Below, one piece after another: positions 1-10,442 of a stretch of DNA of 64,000 bases; the stretch's first letter is position 1, and every line of letters begins with the position of its first letter. The notes under the pieces are model-generated. The model was given only the letters and a program-made list of their open reading frames with translations. It made no database searches and was not told the origin of the DNA. This DNA is from Ophthalmolycus amberensis (Eukaryota; Chordata; Actinopteri; Perciformes; Zoarcidae): assembly GCA_024529925.1 (NCBI GenBank), contig JAFEUB010001051.1:1261001-1325000 (forward strand), read 5' to 3'. Both the position numbers and the translations under genes were made by a program.

Positions 1-23
1 CAGTTTGTCTTTGAGCCAGAGTG

Positions 24-95
24 TCCCTGGTGGTCTAGTGGCTAGGATTCGGCGCTCTCACCGCCGCGGCCCGGGTTCGATTCCCGGTCAGGGAA
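24..95 (+). tRNA. tRNA-Glu(CTC) copy 1
   Basis: Consensus gene; trailer A5. Confidence 0.9.
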
Positions 96-235
96 TGCTA
101 ATATGAAGGTACTTAGCTCCAAGTTACCATTCAAAGAATGGTTAGGTGGAATTTGTCATTTTTCTCAACCACATTATGTGACACTGTGATGGTTTATTAA
201 CATAATTTCATGCAGTTTTTCTTTGAGCCAGAGTG

Positions 236-307
236 TCCCTGGTGGTCTAGTGGCTAGGATTTGGCGCTCTCACCGCCGCGGCCCGGGTTCGATTCCCGGT
301 CAGGGAA
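236..307 (+). tRNA. tRNA-Glu(CTC) copy 2
   Basis: C27T only (27-43 becomes a U-G wobble); trailer N. Confidence 0.85.
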
Positions 308-453
308 TTGCTAATGTGAAGGTACTTAACTCCAACTTACCATTCAAAGAATGGTTAGGTGAGGTGAAATTTGTAATTTCTCTCAACCACATTATGTAAC
401 ACTGTGATGGTTTATTAACATAATTTCACGCAGTTTTTCTTTGAACAAGCGTG

Positions 454-525
454 TCCCTGGTGGTCTAGTGGCTAGGATTCGGCGCTCTCACCGCCGCGGC
501 CCGGGTTCGATTCCCGGTCAGGGAA
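454..525 (+). tRNA. tRNA-Glu(CTC) copy 3
   Basis: Consensus gene; trailer G5. Confidence 0.9.
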
Positions 526-664
526 TGCTAATGTGAAGGTACTTAACTCCAACTTACCATTCAAAGAATGGCTAGGTGGAATTTGTCTTTTTCTCAACTA
601 CATTATGTAACACTGTGATGGTTTATTAACATAATTTCACGCAGTTTTTCTTTGAGCCAGAGTG

Positions 665-736
665 TCCCTGGTGGTCTAGTGGCTAGGATTCGGCGCTCTC
701 ACCGCCGCGGCCCGGGTTCGATTCCCGGTCAGGGAA
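665..736 (+). tRNA. tRNA-Glu(CTC) copy 4
   Basis: Consensus gene; trailer A5. Confidence 0.9.
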
Positions 737-876
737 TGCTAATATGAAGGTACTTAGCTCCAAGTTACCATTCAAAGAATGGTTAGGTGGAATTTGTCAT
801 TTTTCTCAACCACATTATGTAACACTGTGATGGTTTATTAACATAATTTCACGCAGTTTTTCTTTGAGCCAGAGTG

Positions 877-948
877 TCCCTGGTGGTCTAGTGGCTAGGA
901 TTCGGCGCTCTCACCGCCGCGGCCCGGGTTCGATTCCCGGTCAGGGAA
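877..948 (+). tRNA. tRNA-Glu(CTC) copy 5
   Basis: Consensus gene; trailer N but without the GAGGTG insertion, a hybrid spacer. Confidence 0.9.
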
Positions 949-1088
949 TGCTAATATGAAGGTACTTAGCTCCAAGTTACCATTCAAAGAATGGTTAGGT
1001 GAAATTTGTAATTTCTCTCAACCACATTATGTAACACTGTGATGGTTTATTAACATAATTTCACGCAGTTTTTCTTTGAACAAGCGTG

Positions 1089-1160
1089 TCCCTGGTGGTC
1101 TAGTGGCTAGGATTCGGCGCTCTCACCGCCGCGGCCCGGGTTCGATTCCCGGTCAGGGAA
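1089..1160 (+). tRNA. tRNA-Glu(CTC) copy 6
   Basis: Consensus gene; trailer G5. Confidence 0.9.
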
Positions 1161-1299
1161 TGCTAATGTGAAGGTACTTAACTCCAACTTACCATTCAAA
1201 GAATGGCTAGGTGGAATTTGTCTTTTTCTCAACTACATTATGTAACACTGTGATGGTTTATTAACATAATTTCACGCAGTTTTTCTTTGAGCCAGAGTG

Positions 1300-1371
1300 T
1301 CCCTGGTGGTCTAGTGGCTAGGATTCGGCGCTCTCACCGCCGCGGCCCGGGTTCGATTCCCGGTCAGGGAA
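1300..1371 (+). tRNA. tRNA-Glu(CTC) copy 7
   Basis: Consensus gene; trailer A5. Confidence 0.9.
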
Positions 1372-1511
1372 TGCTAATATGAAGGTACTTAGCTCCAAGT
1401 TACCATTCAAAGAATGGTTAAGTGGAATTTGTCATTTTTCTCAACCACATTATGTGACACTGTGATGGTTTATTAACATAATTTCATGCAGTTTGTCTTT
1501 GAGCCAGAGTG

Positions 1512-1583
1512 TCCCTGGTGGTCTAGTGGCTAGGATTCGGCGCTCTCACCGCCGCGGCCCGGGTTCGATTCCCGGTCAGGGAA
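1512..1583 (+). tRNA. tRNA-Glu(CTC) copy 8
   Basis: Consensus gene; trailer A4. Confidence 0.9.
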
Positions 1584-1723
1584 TGCTAATATGAAGGTAC
1601 TTAGCTCCAAGTTACCATTCAAAGAATGGTTAGGTGGAATTTGTCAATTTTCTCAACCACATTTTGTGACACTGTGATGGTTTATTAACATAATTTCATG
1701 CAGTTTTTCTTTGAGCCAGAGTG

Positions 1724-1795
1724 TCCCTGGTGGTCTAGTGGCTAGGATTTGGCGCTCTCACCGCCGCGGCCCGGGTTCGATTCCCGGTCAGGGAA
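1724..1795 (+). tRNA. tRNA-Glu(CTC) copy 9
   Basis: C27T; trailer N, with the spacer hairpin disrupted (GAAAGGG). Confidence 0.85.
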
Positions 1796-1941
1796 TGCTA
1801 ATGTGAAGGTACTTAACTCCAACTTACCATTCAAAGAAAGGGTTAGGTGAGGTGAAATTTGTAATTTCGCTCAACCACATTATGTAACACTGTGATGGTT
1901 TATTAACATAATTTCACGCAGTTTTTCTTTGAACAAGCGTG

Positions 1942-2013
1942 TCCCTGGTGGTCTAGTGGCTAGGATTCGGCGCTCTCACCGCCGCGGCCCGGGTTCGATT
2001 CCCGGTCAGGGAA
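1942..2013 (+). tRNA. tRNA-Glu(CTC) copy 10
   Basis: Consensus gene; trailer G5. Confidence 0.9.
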
Positions 2014-2152
2014 TGCTAATGTGAAGGTACTTAACTCCAACTTACCATTCAAAGAATGGCTAGGTGGAATTTGTCTTTTTCTCAACTACATTATGTAACA
2101 CTGTGATGGTTTATTAACATAATTTCACGCAGTTTTTCTTTGAGCCAGAGTG

Positions 2153-2224
2153 TCCCTGGTGGTCTAGTGGCTAGGATTCGGTGCTCTCACCGCCGCGGCC
2201 CGGGTTCGATTCCCGGTCAGGGAA
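2153..2224 (+). tRNA. tRNA-Glu(CTC) copy 11
   Basis: C30T (U30-G40 wobble); trailer A5. Confidence 0.85.
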
Positions 2225-2364
2225 TGCTAATATGAAGGTACTTAGCTCCAAGTTACCATTCAAAGAATGGTTAGGTGGAATTTGTCATTTTTCTCAACCA
2301 CATTATGTGACACTGTGATGGTTTATTAACATAATTTCATGCAGTTTGTCTTTGAGCCAGAGTG

Positions 2365-2436
2365 TCCCTGGTGGTCTAGTGGCTAGGATTCGGCGCTCTC
2401 ACCGCCGCGGCCCGGGTTCGATTCCCGGTCAGGGAA
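2365..2436 (+). tRNA. tRNA-Glu(CTC) copy 12
   Basis: Consensus gene; trailer A5. Confidence 0.9.
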
Positions 2437-2576
2437 TGCTAATATGAAGGTACTTAGCTCCAAGTTACCATTCAAAGAATGGTTAGGTGGAATTTGTCAT
2501 TTTTCTCAACCACATTATGTGACACTGTGATGGTTTATTAACATAATTTCATGCAGTTTTTCTTTGAGCCAGAGTG

Positions 2577-2648
2577 TCCCTGGTGGTCTAGTGGCTAGGA
2601 TTTGGCGCTCTCACCGCCGCGGCCCGGGTTCGATTCCCGGTCAGGGAA
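2577..2648 (+). tRNA. tRNA-Glu(CTC) copy 13
   Basis: C27T; trailer N. Confidence 0.85.
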
Positions 2649-2793
2649 TGCTAATGTGAAGGTACTTAACTCCAACTTACCATTCAAAGAATGGTTAGGT
2701 GAGGTGAAATTTGTAATTTCTCTCAACCACATTATGTAACACTGTGATGGTTTATTAACATAATTTCACGCAGTTTTTCTTTGAACAAGCGTG

Positions 2794-2865
2794 TCCCTGG
2801 TGGTCTAGTGGCTAGGATTCGGCGCTCTCACCGCCGCGGCCCGGGTTCGATTCCCGGTCAGGGAA
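2794..2865 (+). tRNA. tRNA-Glu(CTC) copy 14
   Basis: Consensus gene; trailer G5. Confidence 0.9.
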
Positions 2866-3004
2866 TGCTAATGTGAAGGTACTTAACTCCAACTTACCAT
2901 TCAAAGAATGGCTAGGTGGAATTTGTCTTTTTCTCAACTACATTATGTAACACTGTGATGGTTTATTAACATAATTTCACGCAGTTTTTCTTTGAGCCAG
3001 AGTG

Positions 3005-3076
3005 TCCCTGGTGGTCTAGTGGCTAGGATTCGGCGCTCTCACCGCCGCGGCCCGGGTTCGATTCCCGGTCAGGGAA
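3005..3076 (+). tRNA. tRNA-Glu(CTC) copy 15
   Basis: Consensus gene; trailer A4. Confidence 0.9.
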
Positions 3077-3216
3077 TGCTAATATGAAGGTACTTAGCTC
3101 CAAGTTACCATTCAAAGAATGGTTAGGTGGAATTTGTCAATTTTCTCAACCACATTATGTGACACTGTGATGGTTTATTAACATAATTTCATGCAGTTTT
3201 TCTTTGAGCCAGAGTG

Positions 3217-3288
3217 TCCCTGGTGGTCTAGTGGCTAGGATTTGGCGCTCTCACCGCCGCGGCCCGGGTTCGATTCCCGGTCAGGGAA
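3217..3288 (+). tRNA. tRNA-Glu(CTC) copy 16
   Basis: C27T; trailer N. Confidence 0.85.
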
Positions 3289-3433
3289 TGCTAATGTGAA
3301 GGTACTTAACTCCAACTTACCATTCAAAGAATGGTTAGGTGAGGTGAAATTTGTAATTTCTCTCAACCACACTATGTAACACTGTGATGGTTTATTAACA
3401 TAATTTCACGCAGTTTTTCTTTGAACAAGCGTG

Positions 3434-3505
3434 TCCCTGGTGGTCTAGTGGCTAGGATTCGGCGCTCTCACCGCCGCGGCCCGGGTTCGATTCCCGGTCA
3501 GGGAA
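3434..3505 (+). tRNA. tRNA-Glu(CTC) copy 17
   Basis: Consensus gene; trailer G5. Confidence 0.9.
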
Positions 3506-3644
3506 TGCTAATGTGAAGGTACTTAACTCCAACTTACCATTCAAAGAATGGCTAGGTGGAATTTGTCTTTTTCTCAACTACATTATGTAACACTGTGATG
3601 GTTTATTAACATAATTTCACGCAGTTTTTCTTTGAGCCAGAGTG

Positions 3645-3716
3645 TCCCTGGTGGTCTAGTGGCTAGGATTCGGCGCTCTCACCGCCGCGGCCCGGGTTCG
3701 ATTCCCGGTCAGGGAA
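3645..3716 (+). tRNA. tRNA-Glu(CTC) copy 18
   Basis: Consensus gene; trailer A5. Confidence 0.9.
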
Positions 3717-3856
3717 TGCTAATATGAAGGTACTTAGCTCCAAGTTACCATTCAAAGAATGGTTAGGTGGAATTTGTCATTTTTCTCAACCACATTATGT
3801 GACACTGTGATGGTTTATTAACATAATTTCATGCAGTTTGTCTTTGAGCCAGAGTG

Positions 3857-3928
3857 TCCCTGGTGGTCTAGTGGCTAGGATTCGGCGCTCTCACCGCCGT
3901 GGCCCGGGTTCGATTCCCGGTCAGGGAA
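3857..3928 (+). tRNA. tRNA-Glu(CTC) copy 19
   Basis: C44T in the variable region, a CpG transition; trailer A4. Confidence 0.85.
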
Positions 3929-4068
3929 TGCTAATATGAAGGTACTTAGCTCCAAGTTACCATTCAAAGAATGGTTAGGTGGAATTTGTCAATTTTCTCA
4001 ACCACATTATGTGACACTGTGATGGTTTATTAACATAATTTCATGCAGTTTTTCTTTGAGCCAGAGTG

Positions 4069-4140
4069 TCCCTGGTGGTCTAGTGGCTAGGATTTGGCGC
4101 TCTCACCGCCGCGGCCCGGGTTCGATTCCCGGTCAGGGAA
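4069..4140 (+). tRNA. tRNA-Glu(CTC) copy 20
   Basis: C27T; trailer N. Confidence 0.85.
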
Positions 4141-4285
4141 TGCTAATGTGAAGGTACTTAACTCCAACTTACCATTCAAAGAATGGTTAGGTGAGGTGAA
4201 ATTTGTAATTTCTCTCAACCACATTATGTAACACTGTGATGGTTTATTAACATAATTTCACGCAGTTTTTCTTTGAACAAGCGTG

Positions 4286-4357
4286 TCCCTGGTGGTCTAG
4301 TGGCTAGGATTCGGCGCTCTCACCGCCGCGGCCCGGGTTCGATTCCCGGTCAGGGAA
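4286..4357 (+). tRNA. tRNA-Glu(CTC) copy 21
   Basis: Consensus gene; trailer A5. Confidence 0.9.
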
Positions 4358-4497
4358 TGCTAATGTGAAGGTACTTAGCTCCAAGTTACCATTCAAAGAA
4401 TGGTTAGGTGGAATTTGTCATTTTTCTCAACCACATTATGTGACACTGTGATGGTTTATTAACATAATTTCATGCAGTTTTTCTTTGAGCCAGAGTG

Positions 4498-4569
4498 TCC
4501 CTGGTGGTCTAGTGGCTAGGATTCGGCGCTCTCACCGCCGCGGCCCGTGTTCGATTCCCGGTCAGGGAA
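4498..4569 (+). tRNA. tRNA-Glu(CTC) copy 22
   Basis: G51T breaks T-stem pair 51-61 and changes the first base of the B box; trailer A5. Confidence 0.65.
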
Positions 4570-4709
4570 TGCTAATGTGAAGGTACTTAACTCCAACTTA
4601 CCATTCAAAGAATGGTTAGGTGGAATTTGTCATTTTTCTCAACCACATTATGTAACACTGTGATGGTTTATTAACATAATTTCATGCAGTTTTTCTTTGA
4701 GCCAGAGTG

Positions 4710-4781
4710 TCCCTGGTGGTCTAGTGGCTAGGATTCGGCGCTCTCACCGCCGCGGCCAGGGTTCGATTCCCGGTCAGGGAA
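4710..4781 (+). tRNA. tRNA-Glu(CTC) copy 23
   Basis: C49A breaks T-stem pair 49-63; trailer N. Confidence 0.7.
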
Positions 4782-4926
4782 TGCTAATGTGAAGGTACTT
4801 AACTCCAATTTACCATTCAAAGAATGGTTAGGTGAGGTGAAATTTGTAATTTCTCTCAACCACATTATGTAACACTGTGATGGTTTATTAACATAATTTC
4901 ACGCAGTTTTTCTTTGAACAAGCGTG

Positions 4927-4998
4927 TCCCTGGTAGTCTAGTGGCTAGGATTCGGCACTCTCACCGCCGGGGCCGGGGTTTGATTCCCGGTCAGGGAA
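4927..4998 (+). pseudogene. tRNA-Glu(CTC) pseudogene, copy 24
   Basis: Five changes: G9A, G31A (A-C mismatch at 31-39), C44G, C49G (G-G mismatch at 49-63) and C55T, which removes the conserved T-loop C and damages the B box. Trailer A5. Probably inactive. Confidence 0.75.
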
Positions 4999-5138
4999 TG
5001 CTAATGTGAAGGTACTTAACTCCAACTTACCATTCAAAGAATGGTTAGGTGGAATTTGTCATTTTTCTCAACCACATTATGTAACACTGTGATGGTTTAT
5101 TAACATAATTTCACGCAGTTTTTCTTTGAGCAAGATTG

Positions 5139-5210
5139 TCCCTGGTGGTCTAGTGGCTAGGTTTCGGCGCTCTCACCGCCGCGGCCCGGGTTCGATTCCC
5201 GATCAGGGAA
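5139..5210 (+). tRNA. tRNA-Glu(CTC) copy 25
   Basis: A24T breaks D-stem pair 11-24; G64A breaks T-stem pair 48-64. Same pair of changes as copies 35, 41 and 49. Trailer A4. Confidence 0.65.
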
Positions 5211-5350
5211 TGCTAATATGAAGGTACTTAGCTCCAAGTTACCATTCAAAGAATGGTTAGGTGGAATTTGTCAATTTTCTCAACCACATTATGTGACACT
5301 GTGATGGTTTATTAACATAATTTCATGCAGTTTTTCTTTGAGCCAGAGTG

Positions 5351-5422
5351 TCCCTGGTGGTCTAGTGGCTAGGATTTGGCGCTCTCACCGCCGCGGCCCG
5401 GGTTCGATTCCCGGTCAGGGAA
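5351..5422 (+). tRNA. tRNA-Glu(CTC) copy 26
   Basis: C27T; trailer N. Confidence 0.85.
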
Positions 5423-5567
5423 TGCTAATGTGAAGGTACTTAACTCCAACTTACCATTCAAAGAATGGTTAGGTGAGGTGAAATTTGTAATTTCTCTCAA
5501 CCACACTATGTAACACTGTGATGGTTTATTAACATAATTTCACGCAGTTTTTCTTTGAACAAGCGTG

Positions 5568-5639
5568 TCCCTGGTGGTCTAGTGGCTAGGATTCGGCGCT
5601 CTCACCGCCGCGGCCCGGGTTCGATTCCCGGTCAGGGAA
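5568..5639 (+). tRNA. tRNA-Glu(CTC) copy 27
   Basis: Consensus gene; trailer G5. Confidence 0.9.
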
Positions 5640-5768
5640 TGCTAATGTGAAGGTACTTAACTCCAACTTACCATTCAAAGAATGGCTAGGTGGAATTTGT
5701 CTTTTTCTCAACTACATTATGTAACACTGTGATGGTTTTTTAACATAATTTCATGCAGTTTTTCTTTG

Positions 5769-5840
5769 TGCCTGGTGGTCTAGTGGCTAGGATTCGGCAC
5801 TCTCACCGCTGCGGCCTGGGTTCGATTCCCGGTCAGGGAA
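5769..5840 (+). tRNA. tRNA-Glu(CTC) copy 28, divergent
   Basis: C2G (acceptor mismatch), G31A (anticodon-stem mismatch), C42T and C49T. The 5' spacer lacks about 10 bp next to the gene. Near-twin of copy 66; possible pseudogene. Trailer A5. Confidence 0.6.
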
Positions 5841-5980
5841 TGCTAATGTGAAGGTACTTAACTCCAACTTACCATTCAAAGAATGGTTAGGTGGAATTTG
5901 TCATTTTTCTCAACCACATTATGTGACACTGTGATGGTTTATTAACATAATTTCATGCAGTTTTTCTTTGAGCCAGAGTG

Positions 5981-6052
5981 TCCCTGGTGGTCTAGTGGCT
6001 AGGATTCGGCGCTCTCACCGCCGCGGCCCGGGTTCGATTCCCGGTCAGGGAA
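5981..6052 (+). tRNA. tRNA-Glu(CTC) copy 29
   Basis: Consensus gene; trailer A5. Confidence 0.9.
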
Positions 6053-6192
6053 TGCTAATGTGAAGGTAGTTAGCTCCAAGTTACCATTCAAAGAATGGTT
6101 AGGTGGAATTTGTCATTTTTCTCAACCACATTATGTGACACTGTGATGGTTTATTAACATAATTTCATGCAGTTTGTCTTTGAGCCAGAGTG

Positions 6193-6264
6193 TCCCTGGT
6201 GGTCTAGTGGCTAGGATTCGGCGCTCTCACCGCCGCGGCCCGGGTTCGATTCCCGGTCAGGGAA
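6193..6264 (+). tRNA. tRNA-Glu(CTC) copy 30
   Basis: Consensus gene; trailer A4. Confidence 0.9.
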
Positions 6265-6404
6265 TGCTAATATGAAGGTACTTAGCTCCAAGTTACCATT
6301 CAAAGAATGGTTAGGTGGAATTTGTCAATTTTCTCAACCACATTATGTGACACTGTGATGGTTTATTAACATAATTTCATGCAGTTTTTCTTTGAGCCAG
6401 AGTG

Positions 6405-6476
6405 TCCCTGGTGGTCTAGTGGCTAGGATTTGGCGCTCTCACCGCCGCGGCCCGGGTTCGATTCCCGGTCAGGGAA
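6405..6476 (+). tRNA. tRNA-Glu(CTC) copy 31
   Basis: C27T; trailer N. Confidence 0.85.
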
Positions 6477-6621
6477 TGCTAATGTGAAGGTACTTAACTC
6501 CAACTTACCATTCAAAGAATGGTTAGGTGAGGTGAAATTTGTAATTTCTCTCAACCACATTATGTAACACTGTGATGGTTTATTAACATAATTTCACGCA
6601 GTTTTTCTTTGAACAAGCGTG

Positions 6622-6693
6622 TCCCTGGTGATCTAGTGGCTAGGATTCGGCGCTCTCACCGCCGCGGCCCTGGTTCGATTCCCGGTCAGGGAA
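6622..6693 (+). tRNA. tRNA-Glu(CTC) copy 32
   Basis: G10A (turns G10-U25 into A-U) and G50T (T-stem mismatch 50-62); trailer G5. Confidence 0.7.
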
Positions 6694-6832
6694 TGCTAAT
6701 GTGAAGGTACTTAACTCCAACTTACCATTCAAAGAATGGCTAGGTGGAATTTGTCTTTTTCTCAACTACATTATGTAACACTGTGATGGTTTATTAACAT
6801 AATTTCACGCAGTTTTTCTTTGAGCCAGAGTG

Positions 6833-6904
6833 TCCCTGGTGGTCTAGTGGCTAGGATTCGGCGCTCTCACCGCCGCGGCCCGGGTTCGATTCCCGGTCAG
6901 GGAA
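6833..6904 (+). tRNA. tRNA-Glu(CTC) copy 33
   Basis: Consensus gene; trailer A5. Confidence 0.9.
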
Positions 6905-7044
6905 TGCTAATATGAAGGTACTTAGCTCCAAGTTACCATTCAAAGAATGGTTAGGTGGAATTTGTCATTTTTCTCAACCACATTATGTGACACTGTGATG
7001 GTTTATTAACATAATTTCATGCAGTTTGTCTTTGAGCCAGAGTG

Positions 7045-7116
7045 TCCCTGGTGGTCTAGTGGCTAGGATTCGGCACTCTCACCGCTGCGGCCTGGGTTCG
7101 ATTCCCGGTCAGGGAA
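7045..7116 (+). tRNA. tRNA-Glu(CTC) copy 34
   Basis: G31A, C42T and C49T, all at CpG sites; the acceptor is intact, unlike copies 28 and 66. Trailer A5. Confidence 0.65.
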
Positions 7117-7256
7117 TGCTAATGTGAAGGTACTTAACTCCAACTTACCATTCAAAGAATGGTTAGGTGGAATTTGTCATTTTTCTCAACCACATTATGT
7201 AACACTGTGATGGTTTATTAACATAATTTCACGCAGTTTTTCTTTGAACAAGATTG

Positions 7257-7328
7257 TCCCTGGTGGTCTAGTGGCTAGGTTTCGGCGCTCTCACCGCCGC
7301 GGCCCGGGTTCGATTCCCGATCAGGGAA
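7257..7328 (+). tRNA. tRNA-Glu(CTC) copy 35
   Basis: A24T, G64A; trailer A4. Confidence 0.65.
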
Positions 7329-7468
7329 TGCTAATATGAAGGTACTTAGCTCCAAGTTACCATTCAAAGAATGGTTAGGTGGAATTTGTCAATTTTCTCA
7401 ACCACATTATGTGACACTGTGATGGTTTATTAACATAATTTCATGCAGTTTTTCTTTGAGCCAGAGTG

Positions 7469-7540
7469 TCCCTGGTGGTCTAGTGGCTAGGATTTGGCGC
7501 TCTCACCGCCGCGGCCTGGGTTCGATTCCCGGTCAGGGAA
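7469..7540 (+). tRNA. tRNA-Glu(CTC) copy 36
   Basis: C27T and C49T, both wobble-tolerated; trailer G5. Confidence 0.8.
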
Positions 7541-7679
7541 TGCTAATGTGAAGGTACTTAACTCCAACTTACCATTCAAAGAATGGCTAGGTGGAATTTG
7601 TCTTTTTCTCAACTACATTATGTAACACTGTGATGGTTTATTAACATAATTTCACGCAGTTTTTCTTTGAGCCAGAGTG

Positions 7680-7751
7680 TCCCTGGTGGTCTAGTGGCTA
7701 GGATTCGGCGCTCTCACCGCCGCGGCCCGGGTTCGATTCCCGGTCAGGGAA
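7680..7751 (+). tRNA. tRNA-Glu(CTC) copy 37
   Basis: Consensus gene; trailer A5. Confidence 0.9.
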
Positions 7752-7891
7752 TGCTAATATGAAGGTACTTAGCTCCAAGTTACCATTCAAAGAATGGTTA
7801 GGTGGAATTTGTCATTTTTCTCAACCACATTATGTGACACTGTGATGGTTTATTAACATAATTTCATGCAGTTTTTCTTTGAGCCAGAGTG

Positions 7892-7963
7892 TCCCTGGTG
7901 GTCTAGTGGCTAGGATTTGGCGCTCTCACCGCCGCGGCCCGGGTTCGATTCCCGGTCAGGGAA
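7892..7963 (+). tRNA. tRNA-Glu(CTC) copy 38
   Basis: C27T; trailer N. Confidence 0.85.
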
Positions 7964-8108
7964 TGCTAATGTGAAGGTACTTAACTCCAACTTACCATTC
8001 AAAGAATGGTTAGGTGAGGTGAAATTTGTAATTTCTCTCAACCACATTATGTAACACTGTGATGGTTTATTAACATAATTTCACGCAGTTTTTCTTTGAA
8101 CAAGCGTG

Positions 8109-8180
8109 TCCCTGGTGGTCTAGTGGCTAGGATTCGGCGCTCTCACCGCCGCGGCCCTGGTTCGATTCCCGGTCAGGGAA
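8109..8180 (+). tRNA. tRNA-Glu(CTC) copy 39
   Basis: G50T (T-stem mismatch, B box intact); trailer G5. Confidence 0.7.
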
Positions 8181-8319
8181 TGCTAATGTGAAGGTACTTA
8201 ACTCCAACTTACCATTCAAAGAATGGCTAGGTGGAATTTGTCTTTTTCTCAACTACATTATGTAACACTGTGATGGTTTATTAACATAATTTCATGCAGT
8301 TTGTCTTTGAGCCAGAGTG

Positions 8320-8391
8320 TCCCTGGTGGTCTAGTGGCTAGGATTCGGCACTCTCACCGCTGCGGCCTGGGTTCGATTCCCGGTCAGGGAA
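8320..8391 (+). tRNA. tRNA-Glu(CTC) copy 40
   Basis: G31A, C42T, C49T; starts the second copy of a 1275-bp block begun by copy 34. Trailer A5. Confidence 0.65.
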
Positions 8392-8531
8392 TGCTAATGT
8401 GAAGGTACTTAACTCCAACTTACCATTCAAAGAATGGTTAGGTGGAATTTGTCATTTTTCTCAACCACATTATGTAACACTGTGATGGTTTATTAACATA
8501 ATTTCACGCAGTTTTTCTTTGAACAAGATTG

Positions 8532-8603
8532 TCCCTGGTGGTCTAGTGGCTAGGTTTCGGCGCTCTCACCGCCGCGGCCAGGGTTCGATTCCCGATCAGG
8601 GAA
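8532..8603 (+). tRNA. tRNA-Glu(CTC) copy 41
   Basis: A24T, C49A, G64A; trailer A4. Confidence 0.6.
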
Positions 8604-8743
8604 TGCTAATATGAAGGTACTTAGCTCCAAGTTACCATTCAAAGAATGGTTAGGTGGAATTTGTCAATTTTCTCAACCACATTATGTGACACTGTGATGG
8701 TTTATTAACATAATTTCATGCAGTTTTTCTTTGAGCCAGAGTG

Positions 8744-8815
8744 TCCCTGGTGGTCTAGTGGCTAGGATTTGGCGCTCTCACCGCCGCGGCCTGGGTTCGA
8801 TTCCCGGTCAGGGAA
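8744..8815 (+). tRNA. tRNA-Glu(CTC) copy 42
   Basis: C27T, C49T; trailer G5. Confidence 0.8.
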
Positions 8816-8954
8816 TGCTAATGTGAAGGTACTTAACTCCAACTTACCATTCAAAGAATGGCTAGGTGGAATTTGTCTTTTTCTCAACTACATTATGTAA
8901 CACTGTGATGGTTTATTAACATAATTTCACGCAGTTTTTCTTTGAGCCAGAGTG

Positions 8955-9026
8955 TCCCTGGTGGTCTAGTGGCTAGGATTCGGCGCTCTCACCGCCGCGG
9001 CCCGGGTTCGATTCCCGGTCAGGGAA
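8955..9026 (+). tRNA. tRNA-Glu(CTC) copy 43
   Basis: Consensus gene; trailer A5. Confidence 0.9.
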
Positions 9027-9166
9027 TGCTAATATGAAGGTACTTAGCTCCAAGTTACCATTCAAAGAATGGTTAGGTGGAATTTGTCATTTTTCTCAAC
9101 CACATTATGTGACACTGTGATGGTTTATTAACATAATTTCATGCAGTTTTTCTTTGAGCCAGAGTG

Positions 9167-9238
9167 TCCCTGGTGGTCTAGTGGCTAGGATTTGGCGCTC
9201 TCACCGCCGCGGCCCGGGTTCGATTCCCGGTCAGGGAA
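9167..9238 (+). tRNA. tRNA-Glu(CTC) copy 44
   Basis: C27T; trailer N. Confidence 0.85.
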
Positions 9239-9383
9239 TGCTAATGTGAAGGTACTTAACTCCAACTTACCATTCAAAGAATGGTTAGGTGAGGTGAAAT
9301 TTGTAATTTCTCTCAACCACATTATGTAACACTGTGATGGTTTATTAACATAATTTCACGCAGTTTTTCTTTGAACAAGCGTG

Positions 9384-9455
9384 TCCCTGGTGGTCTAGTG
9401 GCTAGGATTCGGCGCTCTCACCGCCGCGGCCCTGGTTCGATTCCCGGTCAGGGAA
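9384..9455 (+). tRNA. tRNA-Glu(CTC) copy 45
   Basis: G50T; trailer G5. Confidence 0.7.
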
Positions 9456-9594
9456 TGCTAATGTGAAGGTACTTAACTCCAACTTACCATTCAAAGAATG
9501 GCTAGGTGGAATTTGTCTTTTTCTCAACTACATTATGTAACACTGTGATGGTTTATTAACATAATTTCACGCAGTTTTTCTTTGAGCCAGAGTG

Positions 9595-9666
9595 TCCCTG
9601 GTGGTCTAGTGGCTAGGATTCGGCGCTCTCACCGCCGCGGCCCGGGTTCGATTCCCGGTCAGGGAA
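9595..9666 (+). tRNA. tRNA-Glu(CTC) copy 46
   Basis: Consensus gene; trailer A5. Confidence 0.9.
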
Positions 9667-9806
9667 TGCTAATATGAAGGTACTTAGCTCCAAGTTACCA
9701 TTCAAAGAATGGTTAGGTGGAATTTGTCATTTTTCTCAACCACATTATGTGACACTGTGATGGTTTATTAACATAATTTCATGCAGTTTGTCTTTGAGCC
9801 AGAGTG

Positions 9807-9878
9807 TCCCTGGTGGTCTAGTGGCTAGGATTCGGCGCTCTCACCGCCGCGGCCCGGGTTCGATTCCCGGTCAGGGAA
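9807..9878 (+). tRNA. tRNA-Glu(CTC) copy 47
   Basis: Consensus gene; trailer A5 starting TGTTAATATG, a mark shared with copies 57 and 62. Confidence 0.9.
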
Positions 9879-10018
9879 TGTTAATATGAAGGTACTTAGC
9901 TCCAAGTTACCATTCAAAGAATGGTTAGGTGGAATTTGTCATTTTTCTCAACCACATTATGTGACACTGTGATGGTTTATTAACATAATTTCATGCAGTT
10001 TTTCTTTGAGCCAGAGTG

Positions 10019-10090
10019 TCCCTGGTGGTCTAGTGGCTAGGATTCGGCGCTCTCACCGCCGCGGCCCGGGTTCGATTCCCGGTCAGGGAA
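10019..10090 (+). tRNA. tRNA-Glu(CTC) copy 48
   Basis: Consensus gene; trailer A5. Confidence 0.9.
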
Positions 10091-10230
10091 TGCTAATGTG
10101 AAGGTACTTAACTCCAACTTACCATTCAAAGAATGGTTAGGTGGAATTTGTCATTTTTCTCAACCACATTATGTAACACTGTGATGGTTTATTAACATAA
10201 TTTCACGCAGTTTTTCTTTGAACAAGATTG

Positions 10231-10302
10231 TCCCTGGTGGTCTAGTGGCTAGGTTTCGGCGCTCTCACCGCCGCGGCCCGGGTTCGATTCCCGATCAGGG
10301 AA
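10231..10302 (+). tRNA. tRNA-Glu(CTC) copy 49
   Basis: A24T, G64A; trailer A4. Confidence 0.65.
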
Positions 10303-10442
10303 TGCTAATATGAAGGTACTTAGCTCCAAGTTACCATTCAAAGAATGGTTAGGTGGAATTTGTCAATTTTCTCAACCACATTATGTGACACTGTGATGGT
10401 TTATTAACATAATTTCATGCAGTTTTTCTTTGAGCCAGAGTG

